Source: Flagellimonas oceani (GTDB lineage Bacteria > Bacteroidota > Bacteroidia > Flavobacteriales > Flavobacteriaceae). Taken from it: 64,000 nucleotides of DNA. Positions 63,054-64,000 of this stretch are shown one piece after another; the stretch's first letter is position 1, and each line of letters begins with the position of its first letter. A program made the position numbers and the translations under genes. The notes below the pieces were generated by a model. That model had not been told where the DNA came from. It worked only from the letters and a program-made list of their open reading frames with translations, and did not search any database. The DNA lies in assembly GCF_011068285.1 (NCBI RefSeq), contig NZ_CP049616.1, positions 3,368,001 to 3,432,000 on the forward strand. The letters are read 5' to 3'.

Positions 63054-63398
63054 ATGGCCAAAGAAAAGCAACTCGTAATACAAGAAGCTGATATCACCAA
63101 CAATTGCCCCAAATGTTTTAATCAGGAACTTACGATTACGTTTTACCAGAAACACACCTTTAACGCACTTTATCATAGAACTACCGGTGTTGTCACCAAC
63201 GAGATCAAATGCAAAAAATGCAATTCCACCATATACCCTGTGGACTGGACACCGGATATTGAGCGTGTTTATGAATACTACAACAAACTGGTAAAACCGG
63301 ATAGGCCCGCTGTACGCTTTACCATGCTGTTTTTTACCATTTTAATTTTGATGTTATGCCTTGCGGCGGCAGGTGTGTACTTTTATTTAGAAGGCTAA
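63054..63398 (+). CDS. Zinc-ribbon membrane protein
   Basis: 114 residues. Two CPKC/CKKC knuckles (NNCPKCFNQELT and IKCKKCNSTIYP) suggest a four-Cys zinc ribbon, followed by one membrane helix (FTMLFFTILILMLCLAAAGVYFYL). No signal peptide. Function unknown; paired with the kinase upstream. Overlaps the convergent HIT gene by 4 bases. Confidence 0.78.
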   Translation: MAKEKQLVIQEADITNNCPKCFNQELTITFYQKHTFNALYHRTTGVVTNEIKCKKCNSTIYPVDWTPDIERVYEYYNKLVKPDRPAVRFTMLFFTILILMLCLAAAGVYFYLEG

Positions 63399-63784
63399 AG
63401 GTTTGACCTGATGGCCCTTGCCACCTCCTCAAATTCTTTTTGGGTAAATTCTTCCTTATGCTGAAAAGTGGCGTTTGCCATACTTTGGAGCGGGATAAGG
63501 TGCACATGCACATGGGGCACTTCCAACCCGATCACCGACATTCCCACCCGCTTACAGGGCACGGCCTTTTGAATGGCGATACCCACCTTTCTTGAAAATG
63601 CCATTAACTTGGTGTAGGATTCCTCATCAAGGTCCAAGATTTTGTCCACTTCCTTTTTGGGAACACATAAAGTATGTCCCTTGGCGTTGGGGTTGATGTC
63701 CAAAAAAGCATAATTATCATCATCTTCGGCAATTTTATAAGAAGGTATTTCCCCGCTGATGATCTTGGTAAAGATACTGGCCAT
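63395..63784 (-). CDS. HIT-family nucleotide hydrolase
   Basis: 129 residues: FTKIISGEIPSYKIAEDDDNYAFLDINPNAKGHTLCVPKKEVD and the histidine triad VPHVHVHLIPL (H-x-H-x-H). Like Hint/PKCI proteins, it removes AMP or similar groups from phosphoramidates. Widely conserved, cytosolic. It is downstream of greA on the same strand, with a terminator hairpin in the gap. Confidence 0.93.
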   Translation of the reverse strand: MASIFTKIISGEIPSYKIAEDDDNYAFLDINPNAKGHTLCVPKKEVDKILDLDEESYTKLMAFSRKVGIAIQKAVPCKRVGMSVIGLEVPHVHVHLIPLQSMANATFQHKEEFTQKEFEEVARAIRSNL

Positions 63785-63807
63785 TTTGATTCAGTTTTAA
63801 AATAAAA

Positions 63808-63829
63808 AATCCCGTTTAACAACGGGATT
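63808..63829 (-). terminator. Terminator of greA
   Basis: Perfect 9-bp stem AATCCCGTT/AACGGGATT with a 4-base loop; on the minus strand it is followed by a T-run (complement of 63804-63809). It lies 24 bases after the greA stop, before the HIT gene. Confidence 0.85.
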
Positions 63830-63852
63830 AAATATAACCAATAAAGCGGCTC

Positions 63853-64000
63853 TTACTCTCTTGTAATCTCTAAAATTTCGAATTTCAAGGTTCCGTTCGG
63901 CACCTTGATCTCTGCCACGTCGCCCACTTTTTTACCCAACAATCCTTTTCCAATGGGAGATGTAACGGAAATTTTACCTGTTTTTAGATCCGCTTCGCTC
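63853..64000 (-). CDS. greA: Transcription elongation factor GreA, C-terminal end
   Basis: Only the last ~49 codons lie in the window (the gene begins beyond 64000). They read [20 protein letters not shown], then [18 protein letters not shown] and end in FEILEITRE, the GreA C-terminal domain that binds RNA polymerase. It helps stalled polymerase cleave and restart. Stop codon at 63853-63855; the terminator follows. Confidence 0.93.
   Translation of the reverse strand, partial: SEADLKTGKISVTSPIGKGLLGKKVGDVAEIKVPNGTLKFEILEITRE

Noticed and set aside
1..64000. CRISPR arrays, transposases, phage genes, tRNA and rRNA genes
   Set aside because: None seen on reading both strands of the gaps; the repeats present are short and palindromic, not spaced arrays.

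Overview
The window is a dense stretch of a Flavobacteriaceae-type (Bacteroidota) chromosome. The signs are Por/type IX (T9SS) sorting domains, TonB-dependent receptors with an N-terminal carboxypeptidase-regulatory-like domain, Bacteroidota-only DUF families (DUF4271, DUF4296, DUF3098, DUF3127), start codons without Shine-Dalgarno sequences, and promoters of the TTTG / TAnnTTTG type. G+C is moderate. A relative of Muricauda/Allomuricauda is my guess from general likeness, not from a search. I see no phage, integrase, transposase, CRISPR array, rRNA or tRNA gene, so this looks like mostly core chromosome.

Layout. 1-12 kb: a GAF-domain protein cut by the window edge, a metallophosphoesterase, a membrane-anchored AraC-type regulator, an acyltransferase, envelope proteins, a penicillin-acylase-family lipoprotein, a TPM-domain protein and an MsbA-like ABC exporter. 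12-15 kb: a leftward Fe-S/redox operon (Mrp, NifU-like, ferredoxin-NADP reductase, 2Fe-2S ferredoxin). 15-19.7 kb: amidase lipoprotein, alkyltransferase-like protein, LysE exporter, TrmB, glycosyltransferase. 19.6-28.4 kb: a PhoR/PhoB-like pair divergent from a TonB-dependent receptor, a lipoprotein made of three near-identical beta-helix repeats, and two small proteins that are little more than a signal peptide plus a T9SS sorting domain. A run of 11-bp-spaced NTAACA repeats lies in the divergent promoter region.

28.4-46 kb: housekeeping and metabolism (LuxE-like protein, TyrS, dihydroorotase, polyprenol-phosphate glycosyltransferase, GT39, HemD, PckA, saccharopine-dehydrogenase family enzyme with an Lrp regulator, ferritin, zinc peptidase, alanine dehydrogenase). 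46-53 kb: LeuS, and divergently an ftsX-DUF3098-uppP-truB-TonB-like operon. 53.6-58.7 kb: a leftward TetR-ABC-HlyD-TolC export operon. 58.8-64 kb: Tag, an envelope pair, Aat, an OB-fold DUF3127 protein with an SSB-like tail, a histidine kinase, HIT protein, and the end of greA.

Most unusual points: (1) the ABC protein of the export operon has lost the key residues of every ATPase motif (Walker A Lys to Arg, LSGGQ absent, Walker B Asp/Glu to Lys/Asp, no H-loop His) yet is a full-length frame in an intact operon; (2) the PhoB-type operator array next to the TonB receptor / triple beta-helix lipoprotein cassette; (3) leuS carries two palindromic repeat elements in frame plus an AT-rich segment, and one of those elements recurs in the repeat-filled gap at 53.3-53.6 kb; (4) CTD-only T9SS proteins; (5) the SSB-like tail on the DUF3127 protein.
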